DNA from: Raffaelea ambrosiae | Taxonomy: Eukaryota; Ascomycota; Sordariomycetes; Ophiostomatales; Ophiostomataceae | Direction: 5' to 3' | DNA length: 64,000 bases | Assembly (NCBI GenBank): GCA_002778195.1 | Contig: PCDI01000001.1 | Coordinates: 4,675,869-4,739,868 of the forward strand | Shown here: piece after piece, positions 44,278 to 54,175 of the stretch | Numbering within the stretch: the stretch's first letter is position 1 | Layout: each line of letters begins with the position of its first letter | Translations under genes and position numbers: made by a program | The notes under the pieces: model-generated | Told to the model about the DNA's origin: nothing | The model's database searches: none | Seen by the model: only the letters and a program-made list of their open reading frames with translations

Positions 44278-46348
44278 TTAGGCGAGAGCCCTGCCAACAT
44301 CTTTCGCTGTAATTCGCCCTTCCACGGACTTGAGCATGTTGTACACCAATTTCTCGACCAGGTCTGCCTGGTCCAGCTTCTCCATCTCACTTTCAATCCT
44401 GTTGTTCCACGCAATCATCTGGAAACGGTCTTCCATTTGGCCGCGTGCAAGTCCAAATCTCCAGACCCTCACGCTCCTTTCCGGCAGTGCAATCTTCCCG
44501 AGAACAAACAACATACAAACTCCAGTTGCCCATACATCGCCAGGAAGACCACGTTTTGGTGTTGCATCCAAATATTCAGGAGGGATGTAATATGGCGTTC
44601 CACCATAAGCATCTTTGCGTGCATCGCCGGCAAAGCCCAGGTCAAGAATGACAGCCCCGCGCTCTCTTGAATAGGCTATGTTGTAAGGCTTGATGTCGTT
44701 GTGCGCGATTCCGTTGTGCGCCAGGTAGGCCAGGCCGCTGCAGACATCCTTCAGCACACGGCGTGCATCCTGGGCTGGGTACGGCGTAGGACGCCCCGCC
44801 AGATTGGGGGGCAGCTCTTCGAGCACCATGCTGAACAGTCGACCGTCGAACACGCGCAGCTTGACAATGTTTGGCTAGAACAGCACAGTTAGGTAACGAC
44901 GTACATACAGAGCCACCGAAAGTGGCGCAAACAAAGAGAACAAAGAGGGGGGGGGGGGTGCCAGGTGCCAGGAGGCTACTCACGTGGTTGCATTTGGAAA
45001 GCAGGTGGACTTCCCGCATGAATGTACGCGCACAATTCGGCAGCGAATCAAGCGTGGTCTTGACCACCTTGGTGACGACGCGCTGGGACAGCGAAGAGTG
45101 CTCCGCCGTGAAGACGCTGGTGGCTCGTGAATCAGCAACGTGAGTGACGCGCGCTAGGGTGTAGTCGTTGGGCGCGAGCGCGATGGCGGCCTTGGCCGGG
45201 ACATGCACGGTCTGGACCACGGCCATGTCGCCGTCGCGGAGACCCAGGATCGGGTTGACACCGGTCACAGTCACATCGGACGCTTGCACAGGGTATGGCA
45301 TCAAGGTAGCCTTCTTCTTTTGGCCCGCTGGACCGGCGTGACCTCGGCCGCCTCCTCCGTCTTTGGGCACCTGCAACAGAATCGAAGTGCGATCCTGCTC
45401 CTTGGCCACTGGGATCTGAGCCGTCCGGGGCTTCTTGGTCACCATACCCTGTGTGTCGGGGATCTTGTCGTCCCTATCGCCGACTTTGCGCTTGGTTGCC
45501 GCCGCTGTCGACGAGCCAGACGACGGCGGCAGCAGCATGGCCGTCGCGCTGCTCGACGGACGGGGTCCCGTGCTGACGACAAACTTGCGCCGCAGAATGA
45601 GAAAGTCGAGCAGATGCTGCGTCGAGCGGTGTTCCTGCATGAGATGGACCCGCCACAGGCCTGGGTGGACGACATGCTGCCTGCCACCATTCCCCACCAG
45701 GACGCGTTCGCCTTCCTTTAGTTCCTTGGCCCCCCCGGGCTCCTTGGACTCCTTGGGCTGCTTGTCGCTGTCTTCTTCGCCGACAGGGCTCAGCGCAATG
45801 CCACAGAATGCGAAATTGACGAATACGCAGGCATCGCTGCCGGGGTCAAAGTAGATCATGAAGCGGAGCCGCCCTTCGAGGTGCCCCAGATCGAGAAAGA
45901 AGTGGACGTGGTGCGTGTTCTGCTCGATGCAGAGGACGCCGCCGCTCTGGAGCGTGTCGTCCGAGTTGGGCATGGGCACAAGCTGATCATTGCCGGCGTA
46001 GAATGCCAGGCGGGTGGCGTCTTGTTCATAGACGGACAAGTTTCTGAGTAGGACGGGCAAAGAAGCCGCCGCCGTCTCTACTGCTGCTGCTGGTCTGCCA
46101 GCCAGCTCTGTCGATGAGCCAGCGGCAGCCGAAGGCCCCGCGAGATTCAGTCTGTCGTAGGCGCTTGGGCTCGAGAAGGGCCGAGTGGACTCGGTTCCTC
46201 CCGAGCCCCCAGCTTGCTGGTGCTGGTCCTGCCGATGCTGGTGTTGGTGGTGCTGGCTGCCAGTCTGTGGTCTGCCACCACCAGACGATCCAGGACCAGC
46301 CACTGGGCTAGTGGCAGGTTTCTTCCCCTTCCCATGTTGGCTAGCCAT
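44278..46348 (-). CDS. Protein kinase with N-terminal FHA-like region
   Basis: Exons 46348-44984 and 44874-44278 give 653 residues; the 109-nt intron (GTGAGT, CTAAC, CTAG) joins SKCNH to PNIVKLRVFDG within the kinase N-lobe. Kinase parts: VVTK (K427), alpha-C Glu E446 in FMREVHLL, HNDIKPYN (catalytic D515, N520; HRD is HND), DLG in place of DFG (D533), PPEYLD for APE, and GDVWATGV. All residues needed for catalysis are present, so activity is likely; the glycine loop is degenerate. Residues of about 95-250 are beta-rich (VFVNFAFCGIAL, EGERVLVGNGG) and loosely resemble an FHA phosphopeptide-binding domain; this is inference. The first 90 residues are Gly/Gln/His-rich, and 260-370 are low complexity with TKRKVGD and KKPRT basic patches. 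The frame is open upstream to 46645 but MASQHGK is the first ATG. Subfamily and substrate are not recognisable. Confidence 0.82.
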
Positions 46349-47624
46349 CTTGTCCTGGGTGGCACTGCACGATAAGTGAGTGGGACGGAAGAGTCGAGTG
46401 TAGATGCCAAAAAGCTGTGTTGAACAATCAACTCCACGAAACTGGGGCAGAGAAAGCGCACGAACCTCTCCGTTTTTGGGGGTTTTTTTTGAAGGGAAGA
46501 AGAAATGGAAAGAAGAAAAAAAAGTTTGGATTACCTCTTGAAGGATTTCTGCACTTTTTTTCCTCGTTTGCAGCCCAAGCAAACCCAACGGAAACAGAAC
46601 GAGAGAGCGTGAATCGAGCGGTGCACTTTGTAGGCAGCCATGCACGCCCCTTTATGCCAATTATCCCAGGCACCTCATTGGCCCGATGTCGCAGTCCACG
46701 GTCCATCGTTCCTTCCTTACAAGGCAGTTAGGCGCCTTCCTCTTGCACCTTCTTTTTTTGTCTTGTTTTGACAGCAATCTGAAAAGAGAATGAGCAGGAA
46801 ATCACGGGCACTCATTCTGTAACTCACGTGCCGACATCTGGTGCTCATGCTACTATCATCCTAAAAGTCCGCGTGATGGCATTAAAGTCAGCGTCTGGAT
46901 CCCGTGGCTTTCTTGCCATAGACATGTATGGTTCCCTACTAGCCAGGTAGTCACTAGCTACGGCGTCTTTATAATTGTTTGTAAAAAGCAGATATTTTGT
47001 CTGTCTGTCCTGTTGTCATGTTGGCTACAGAATTTGCGATACCCGATTGCAATCCTTTGAAAAGAAAAATAATAAATGAAAGCCAGTTTCCGTTTCAGAT
47101 CCTCTCATCTGTGCCTTCCCACCAAATTTTTTTGTGCATGTTCTTTCTTTTTCCTCTTGCTCTTCCTCTAATGATGCTCTTGGTTCCTTCCTGTATTGTT
47201 CCTGTTCGGTCCAACATTTCTCAGGTTTCCCCTGGATTTCCTCCTATATGCCCATTTCGAGATTGCTCTCTCGGAGGGTGTAAATCTTTGCTCCTGAATA
47301 GGCAAGTGCGAATCAACAAAACATAAAGACAGAAACCAAAATTAAATAAAATACTGTGAAGAAAGTGGGATGAAGAATGTAAAGAAGTGAAAGTGTAGAA
47401 TGAAGAAAGAAAGTTAAAGCAAGAAACATCAACAGAAGACAAAAAAACAAAGGAGCTCAACCAGGACAGACAGAAAAGTGTTGGTTTTGAAGACGACGGA
47501 CTGTGGGTTCGAAGACGTGTTGGCACGCAGACGGCAAGGCGTGGGCAGGCGTGGGCGCGGGCGCAGGCGCAGACATGCGGGCTCCGGGTTGGAAGACACG
47601 GGTTCGAAGACACGCCCAACAAGT
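46349..47624. other. Intergenic region upstream of the kinase gene
   Basis: About 1.3 kb holding the kinase promoter and the 3' region of the P-loop gene. A GC-rich, weakly repetitive stretch (GGGCGCGGGCGCAGGCGC) lies near 47550-47610, just past the P-loop gene stop. No gene is seen. Confidence 0.5.
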
Positions 47625-49772
47625 CTAGATGTTCGTTTTCGTGAGGACAGTCCAGTCCTCACCGCGACCCTCGTGGTCGCTGTCACACCCGCCGTCGTCC
47701 CCGTCGTTGTGACCGGCCTCGTCGTGGCCGGCCTCGTCGACCGAGACGTCGTCGGGAGTCACGGGCTCGTCGACGATCAGGGGGTCAGAAGGGCTGAACG
47801 CAATCGGACCCAGGCTAGTGTCGTCAGCCACGCCGTTCTCAACGTCGTTCAGGTGGCCAATAATCTCTTCGGCCGTCTCGCGAGGTGTCAGATCCGTGGT
47901 GGCGATCTGGCGGCCGCAGATGCGGCGACGGGTAGGATCGTTGGGGTCCCGGAACATGTAGAACGACGCCTTGCTGGTGAACTCACGCATCGCCTGGCTG
48001 GCCGCCTCGAGTTCGGCCTCGTTCAAGCTCACGTCAGCCGCAGAGATTGCAGAAATTGTCTTGGAGACCTCAGAGGCCTTGGCTGCTCTCCCCTTGGCCT
48101 TCTTCTTCTTACTATTCACAGCACTCATGCTCTCGGCATCCTTGGCAGCCTCAGCGGCCTGGGCGGCCTGAGCTGCCCGAGCGGCCTGAGCGGCGGCGGC
48201 AAAGGTGCGGGACTCGAGACGACGCACGTTCTCTTCCGTGTCACACTCCAGATAGATCGGCATCAGATGCCGGTCAGCCACGCGTGCAGCCGTGCGGTAC
48301 TTACGGCCGGAGTCGGCGGCCGGGATGACGTTGGCCATCTCAGAGCCGCGCTTGTCGTAGAGGGTGTCGGTGACAATGATCAGGTTGTCAATCTTCTCCT
48401 CCGGGAAGACATAGTCGATGCAGGCGTGGCTGCGTGCGAACTCAAGAAGGTCCGCCTTCTCGTCAGCCGAGAGTGACGCCGAGGGAAGGGCTGGAGAAGC
48501 GGCGGCACTCGAGGACGAGGCCTGCTGCTGGTCGTCATCTTGACCGTTCACGGTGGTCCGGCTGCTGCTATTGCTGATGGCCGTCCGCGTCTCCCGGAAG
48601 GACGGCAGGAGGCCCTCGGCTAGCTCATGAATATGAATCACAACAATGTTGCCGGTCCCGTTCTGGTAGCACTTAGGGTAGATCTCAATACCACGGCGAG
48701 GTGTGCGGCGGACCGAGTTTAGCTTCTCGATCACCGCCGAGATGGATGAGGCGTGAGGAGGCGTGTCTTCGCCAGTGACATCATCAGCTGGATCCGAGGC
48801 CGGAGCCGGGGCCGGAGCAAAAGCTGTGGCAGCAGCTGAGCCCAAAATCGAAGCCGAAGCCGACGCAGCAGCAGAAGACGACGATGCGGCGTTCACGAGC
48901 GCCGAAAAGGGTCCCGAAATGGTGCGCTTGACAGTCTTGGTGAAGCTCTCGTCATTCTTGGACAGCGATGACTCTGCGAGCAGAGCGACAAGCTGGTGGG
49001 CGACGGCCGTCTTGCCGACGACAGGCAGGCCAATGATCACGATCATGGGCGCGTTTTTGTTTTCCGGTCCATTTGCTCGCAGACGCCAGGTGACCGAGCG
49101 GAGAAGACGGCCAAAGAAATCACGGCCGCGATCACCACCAAAGCCCGAAAACTTTCGGTGGCCGGATGAGGAGTTGTTCCCACCCCCGGTGCCTCCGGCA
49201 CTGTTGTTCCCGCCGTTGCTGTTGTTGCCACCTGGGGTCGGGGCGAGCGCTCCCTGGCACTTGTGGTATAGTCTGGCAAGGGAGGTTGCGGAGCCAGGGA
49301 TGAGCACGTGGCAAACATGGTGGACCACCGAGCAGGCCGAAGAGATCGACAAAGAGAAGGATGAGCCGACAAGGCTGGCAATCATTTGTCCGTTATTCAG
49401 CAGGAACTGGCGCAGACCATTGTCGGCTGTCTGGTAAAGGAAGCATTCGTTGTTGTGCTGCCCTTCATAGAACGTTTTGAGGAAAAACTCTCGTCGAAAG
49501 TGCTTCCATTCTTTCTCGCCCTTGCCATGGAGCTCAGTGACCTCAGCGGCGCCATGAAGAAATTCCAGAGACTTGGACGAGACAGAGGACATGTCGTCGT
49601 CAGTGTCGTCGGGTCGGGAGGGGACAGGGCCCGTCTTCGCCAGACGCGCTTCAAACCCGCGATTCATGATGAAGTGCTCGTCATCAGAAGAATCCGACGA
49701 GCGTGCAGACCATTCCGAGACAGACGAGCGCCCATCGGAGCCGTTCTGGCTGCCCGAAGTCATGATGAACAT
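47625..49772 (-). CDS. P-loop NTPase/kinase-like protein (CPT/AAA_33-type) with large extensions
   Basis: Single exon, 715 residues (starts at MFIM; the Met three codons later is equally possible). The Walker A motif GLPVVGKT is at 248-255, after a beta strand MIVII. IIVTDTLYDKRGSE (465-478), MPIYLECDTEENVRRLESR (504-522) and the ending TTDLTPRETAEEIIGHL (625-641) follow the order seen in small fungal P-loop proteins related to chloramphenicol phosphotransferase and AAA_33 kinases. Those are usually near 200 residues. Here a 240-residue N-terminal region with a hydrophobic stretch (about 128-168) and an Asn/Gly-rich linker is added. Two low-complexity inserts (about 295-345 and 400-435) and an Ala/Lys-rich insert in the lid (about 523-570) enlarge the core. 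Substrate is unknown; the family phosphorylates small molecules or nucleic-acid ends. A five-unit tandem array lies directly upstream of the start codon. Confidence 0.72.
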   Translation of the reverse strand: MFIMTSGSQNGSDGRSSVSEWSARSSDSSDDEHFIMNRGFEARLAKTGPVPSRPDDTDDDMSSVSSKSLEFLHGAAEVTELHGKGEKEWKHFRREFFLKTFYEGQHNNECFLYQTADNGLRQFLLNNGQMIASLVGSSFSLSISSACSVVHHVCHVLIPGSATSLARLYHKCQGALAPTPGGNNSNGGNNSAGGTGGGNNSSSGHRKFSGFGGDRGRDFFGRLLRSVTWRLRANGPENKNAPMIVIIGLPVVGKTAVAHQLVALLAESSLSKNDESFTKTVKRTISGPFSALVNAASSSSAAASASASILGSAAATAFAPAPAPASDPADDVTGEDTPPHASSISAVIEKLNSVRRTPRRGIEIYPKCYQNGTGNIVVIHIHELAEGLLPSFRETRTAISNSSSRTTVNGQDDDQQQASSSSAAASPALPSASLSADEKADLLEFARSHACIDYVFPEEKIDNLIIVTDTLYDKRGSEMANVIPAADSGRKYRTAARVADRHLMPIYLECDTEENVRRLESRTFAAAAQAARAAQAAQAAEAAKDAESMSAVNSKKKKAKGRAAKASEVSKTISAISAADVSLNEAELEAASQAMREFTSKASFYMFRDPNDPTRRRICGRQIATTDLTPRETAEEIIGHLNDVENGVADDTSLGPIAFSPSDPLIVDEPVTPDDVSVDEAGHDEAGHNDGDDGGCDSDHEGRGEDWTVLTKTNI

Positions 49773-51283
49773 GGGGAGGAGAATCGATGCTTTTTGATGT
49801 TGTATTTTCAGATCCTCGAGGTCTTGCTTTGCTCGGTAGATGATCAGGATGGAAGTGAATGGGTTAAGAGGTTCAAATGTTATAGAAGAGGGTGGTGATG
49901 TCTTGTCTTCGGATTCCTGAAGTCCTTCTTTGCTTGATTGGCAATCAGGGTAGAAGGGAAAAGGTGCAAATGGCTAAAAGGAGTGAAAAGTTATGATGAT
50001 TTTTGTTTTCGGGTTCTCGAGGTCTTGGTTTGCTTGACTGACGACCAGGGTAGAAGTGAAAAGGAAGCCAAAGGCCAAAATGAGTGGAAAGGAATGGTGA
50101 ATTCTTGTCTCCAGATCTGTGGCGTCCTTCTCTGCTTGGTCAACGAGCCGGATGGAAGTGAAAGGGTGCAAAATGTCAAAAGAAGTGGAAAGGAGTGACG
50201 ATTGATTGTTTTCAGGTTCTCGAGGTCGTAGTTTGCTTGTCTGACGACCAGGGTAGAGGTGAAAAGAGTGAAAAGGGCTAAAAGAATAGTAAAGAATGAC
50301 GAGATGATGTAGTTGTTCTTTTGACGAGCAAGAACAATAGTATAGGATAGAGAAAAAGAATGTTGGGGCAGAAAAGGATTGACTATATTCTGCTGGACGT
50401 GTAGTGGTGATGTCCCTTTTGTCTGAAGCCAACGTGAGTTAGAATCAGATAGACGCAGAGAAAAGTTTTCAAAGAGAAGAGGGAGGCGAGGCGAGAAAGG
50501 GTAAACAAGAGAGACACACCTGGGGCACGGGGAGAAAATTGAATAGGGACGGGGGAAGTGCGTGCCTGAGTCAGTACTGGGGGGCCTTGGGGCTTGGTCG
50601 GAGAAAACAAGAATCAAATAAAATCAAATAAAAATCAGTTGGCTGGGTCACACGTATGCTGTCCGAGTTTGGCAGGAGCAGGGACTCCGATCGAACGGTC
50701 AGAGGACCTCCCGGAGAAGAGAAAGGAAAGCACCAGCACAAAAAAGACAGACACTTTGTCTATTTGGTTTATATGGTAGGTTGTAGACTGTAGACGGAAG
50801 GAATGGAAAAGAAAAAGCATACAAACATTTTCCGCTCCTATGGATAACGCCTTATTTGCAGAAGAGGACCCCGATGTATATGTCGTAGAAGCAAAAAGAA
50901 AAAAAAGGAAGTCCCTAAAGCTGGCAAGAAGACCAAAATGCTAAAAAAAAAACCCAGCAAAGCAAGGCAGAAACTATAGGCAGCATGATATGAGGAGGTA
51001 CGTACCAGAGAATCAAAGAAGAAAGAAAAGCAGAAGAGAGGAAGAACAAAAAGAAGAAGTCAATGAAGGAAAGAAAGAAAAGAAAGAAAAGAAAGATGAC
51101 AGTCAAGGAATCATAACTGATCATAACTGACCAAAGATCGTATCCATAGATGCCCACAGATGCCCAGACACACCGACAAGCACACCCGAACTGCCCAACA
51201 AAAAATGCAACCTTCAGATCGTTCAAATCATTCTAGTCATTCAAAAAAAAACAAAAAAAAACATAAAAATATAAAAATAACCT
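49773..51283. other. Upstream region of the P-loop gene and 3' side of the Zn2Cys6 gene
   Basis: The first 500 bp are a tandem array (separate entry). Beyond about 50.6 kb the sequence is AG-rich low complexity. No independent gene is supported; minus-strand frames of 150-208 codons here are translations of the array. Confidence 0.55.
49803..50300 (-). repeat. Five-unit imperfect tandem array, period about 101 bp
   Basis: An anchor resembling TTTTCAGGTTCTCGAGGTC recurs near 49804, 49906, 50005, 50106 and 50207, each time followed by a TTTGCTTG..TGAC-like word, then a GACCAGGGTAGAAGTGAAAAG-like purine stretch and a GAGTGGAAAG-like end. Units diverge by substitutions but keep their length (spacing 99-102 bp). 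A weaker sixth unit may follow to about 50390. The array starts about 30 bp upstream of the P-loop gene ATG, so it should lie in that gene's leader or promoter. Confidence 0.8.
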
Positions 51284-54175
51284 TCAAAACTGTCCTGCGT
51301 CCATCCACCACCGACTCTCGAGCACGCTGATAATGTCCTGTCCCTTGCCGGCCAGTCGGTTCCGCAACTCTTCGCACCACAGCACCTCCAGAGTCCCATC
51401 GCCGCCCGAAGATGCGCGGAGACTCCGGTAGAATGACTCCACGACGAACACCGGCGCAGACAGCAGATCTGGCTGCACCGTCGTGGCCAGGGCAAAGTCG
51501 AGGCTGCGGCAGACGTTGGCGGCCATCTGGCGGACGGCCTTGTGGCCGTAGGCGACCGGGTTGACCATTTGCAGGGCGGGCGGCAGGGTCGGATACACGG
51601 GCGGGAACGCGTCGAGGACGGGCTGGAAGATGGCATGGTACAAGTTCTCGATGCAAGGATACAGGAGCACTAGGCTGGCCCAGTAGTACACAAAGGTAAT
51701 GGCGGTGGTGCAGTCCCGGAAGGCAAGCGTGTCGGCAAAGGGGATCTGGGTGTCGATGGAGCCTGGCTCCTCGATCCAGTAGTTTGTCGTCGTGGCCGTG
51801 TTCGACGACATGTTGTCGGCTGCTGCTGCTGTTGCTGCCGTAGAAGAAGAAGAGGAAATACCGCCACCACCGGGTAACGTCGTGGCACCCCCAGATGGCG
51901 GAACCGTGACGCTGCCGGTGCGGACGGCTCCGCCTGTTCTCGCCTGGACGTCCTGGTGCCACTGGGTCAGAGCCTGCTCGACCTGCAAGCAGTTGGCCAG
52001 CAGGTCCTGGGCGAGCAGACGACGGGCCATCGTCGGGTTGTGTGGCGTGATGTGGTCGGCTCGAATGAACAGGGCGGGAAGCAGGGCGACAATGTCCAAG
52101 AGCTGGTCCAGATACGATTTGGGATGCAGGTCCCACGGCACCGTAATCCATTCCGGATCCGAGAGAAATGTGCTGCTGCGGTTGACAAGAGCGGCAAAGA
52201 TCTAGGAGGGAGAGAACGAATGTTCTGTTAATCTTGTGCGTGTTGTCTTGTGTTTATACTGTGTTCTCCTATATTTGCTATTGTTTTGTTGTCTCCACTC
52301 GTTCGTGCTGGTCTCAAACAGCACCACGCCGAGCCTTTCCCCGGAAATTGTCACTTACTGCGCTCGGCCTATACACCCGGACAAAGAAATGGTGTGCCGG
52401 AAAGGCTGTGAAATGGCCAGGGCCGCTCTTTTGGACGTTGTTGTTTTGTTGCATGGCCGGACCCTTCCAGGAAGGCAGCGTGGTCGACATGGCTGACGAG
52501 TTGTGCTATAGAGAATATATATTTTTGTCAGCGATTTTGTCCGCAGTTCTGGCGAGAATCCACCCCCAAACGAGCAACAACGACGGCAACTCCAACAACA
52601 ACAAAGAAACACAGAGGCAAAGAGCAAAACCAACAAACACACTCTCTCCTACACACGCGTCCGATCTCTCGCTCCAGATCTCTCGCTCCAGATCTCTCGC
52701 TCCAAACGCACCTCGTAAAGAAACAGACAGATGCTGTCAGTCGGAGCCGATCCAAACTCGTCGTCCTCGTCTATTTCGAGCGGTGCTAAATGGACCATGC
52801 ATTGTGCCTGCAGCTGGAATGTCTCGCCCACTCTGTTGCCCTGCAGCGGATCCAGATCAGCCGGGTAGTAGGCTGGAAACTGGGACAAGATGAATGAGCC
52901 GGGTCGGCTGCCGCTACCCGGGCAAAGTGCGCTTTCGCTGCCCGTTTTTTCTTCTCGCTGACGTCTGAGGCCCTGCAGATGAAGAAACAGGGCGGCAAAT
53001 TGCAGGCTATACACTTGTCCGCCACGGGACACGGCGATCGAGTCATCCCAGCCGGACTGCAGCGGCTGGAGTGGAACCAGGTCCAGCTCTCCTAGACTCT
53101 CCAGGACGGGTCGTCCCACGTCTTGACCTAGGCTTTGGCCTAGGCTCTGGCCCAGGCTCTGGCCAAGGCCGTGACTGATTTGAAAATCCGAACGCAGTGC
53201 TTCAGAGGTCGTGGCCGTCATGTTTGAGGCCGACACGCCGCCGGCACTGCTATCCATACTCATTAAAAAGGGGCTACCGAAGGAACCACCATCGCCATCG
53301 CCGATGCCGCTGACACTGCCGATACTGCCGATACTGCCAAGAGACGGGGAAGAAGATGCTGATGCTGTCGGGCCATGTGTGAGCGGTAGCGCCAACATTC
53401 CAGACTGGTGCTGCTGATGCTGTTGCTGTTGTTGCGCGGATGGTGACCGTCGGGGCGTCGATGATGAGGCCGATGCCAATGGCGATGCCGAAGAAGCAGA
53501 CACGGACGGCCGTCTCGATGTCGACTTCGGACTGGCCCTGGACGAAATTCGGCTTCCGCTGCCACTTCCACCCCCATTACCGCTTCCGCTGCCGCCTATC
53601 GTGATGCTGCTGCTGTTGCTACCGACGCTGGCTTCCCGGACTCGTTTCGATTTGATCACTCGGGGTGGATGAGACGAGCACCGGCCGCCATCCTCGGGCG
53701 TGCCGATGATGAAGACCGTCTCGCGTTGGTAGCCGGCACATTCACGGCCGTTGTCTTGGCATTTCTTGCAGAACGGGCGTGTATTGTCGCACTTGGATGG
53801 TCAGGAACAGGGGCAAGAGATTCGAGGCGCGCACGAGAGAGAGAGAGAGAAAGAGAAAGACAGACAGGCAGACACAGGATGGGGGCCAAAAACGGCAACA
53901 CGGGATAGGAAGCACAACAAGACACAAAAACACAAACATGACAAACAAAAGACCCAAAGATCGAAACATGTAAACAGCGATTGAATATCACTCATCAGCA
54001 TGATGAGACAAAACATACAACACAAAAAATCGCAGACGACACAAATAATGCTCCGCAAAGACAAAACGACAAAAAAAGTATCCAGCTTCGTTACTTTTGG
54101 TTCTTTTCTACCCACCTTGACTCTGCGGAGCCGACAAGTCTCGCAGCCTTTGTACTTGCCCGGAACGCCAACCAT
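51284..54175 (-). CDS. Zn2Cys6 (fungal binuclear cluster) transcription factor
   Basis: Exons 54175-54116, 53791-52712 and 52201-51284 give 685 residues. The first intron (324 nt, GTGGGT...CCAAG) splits the zinc cluster: MVGVPGKYKGCETCRLRRVK joins CDNTRPFCKKCQDNGREC, giving the exact CX2CX6CX6CX2CX6C pattern. The second intron (510 nt, GTGCGT...CCTAG) joins SICLFLYE to IFAALVNRSSTF. After the cluster is a long Ser/Gly/Gln-rich region (about residues 60-230) with a GQSL tetrapeptide repeat. Then comes a helical regulatory region with segments such as WHPKSYLDQLLDIVALLPALF-like residues (about 395-420) and YYWASLVLLYP, typical of fungal-specific TF domains. A nuclear regulator; targets are unknown. 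Both introns are long for this genome, and exon 1 is only 60 nt. Alternative internal exons within the introns cannot be excluded without transcripts. Confidence 0.85.
52663..52704. repeat. 14-bp tandem repeat, 3 copies, beside a splice donor
   Basis: Three perfect copies of GATCTCTCGCTCCA, ending 7 bp from the predicted donor of intron 2 of the Zn2Cys6 gene (donor G at 52711, minus strand). In the sense orientation these are TGGAGCGAGAGATC units within the first 50 nt of the intron. Confidence 0.85.

Noticed and set aside
49974..50617. Minus-strand frames of 150-208 codons upstream of the P-loop gene
   Set aside because: They are translations of the tandem array and its flank, with Ser/Phe/Leu-rich sequence and no start context or domain; kept as a repeat, not a gene.
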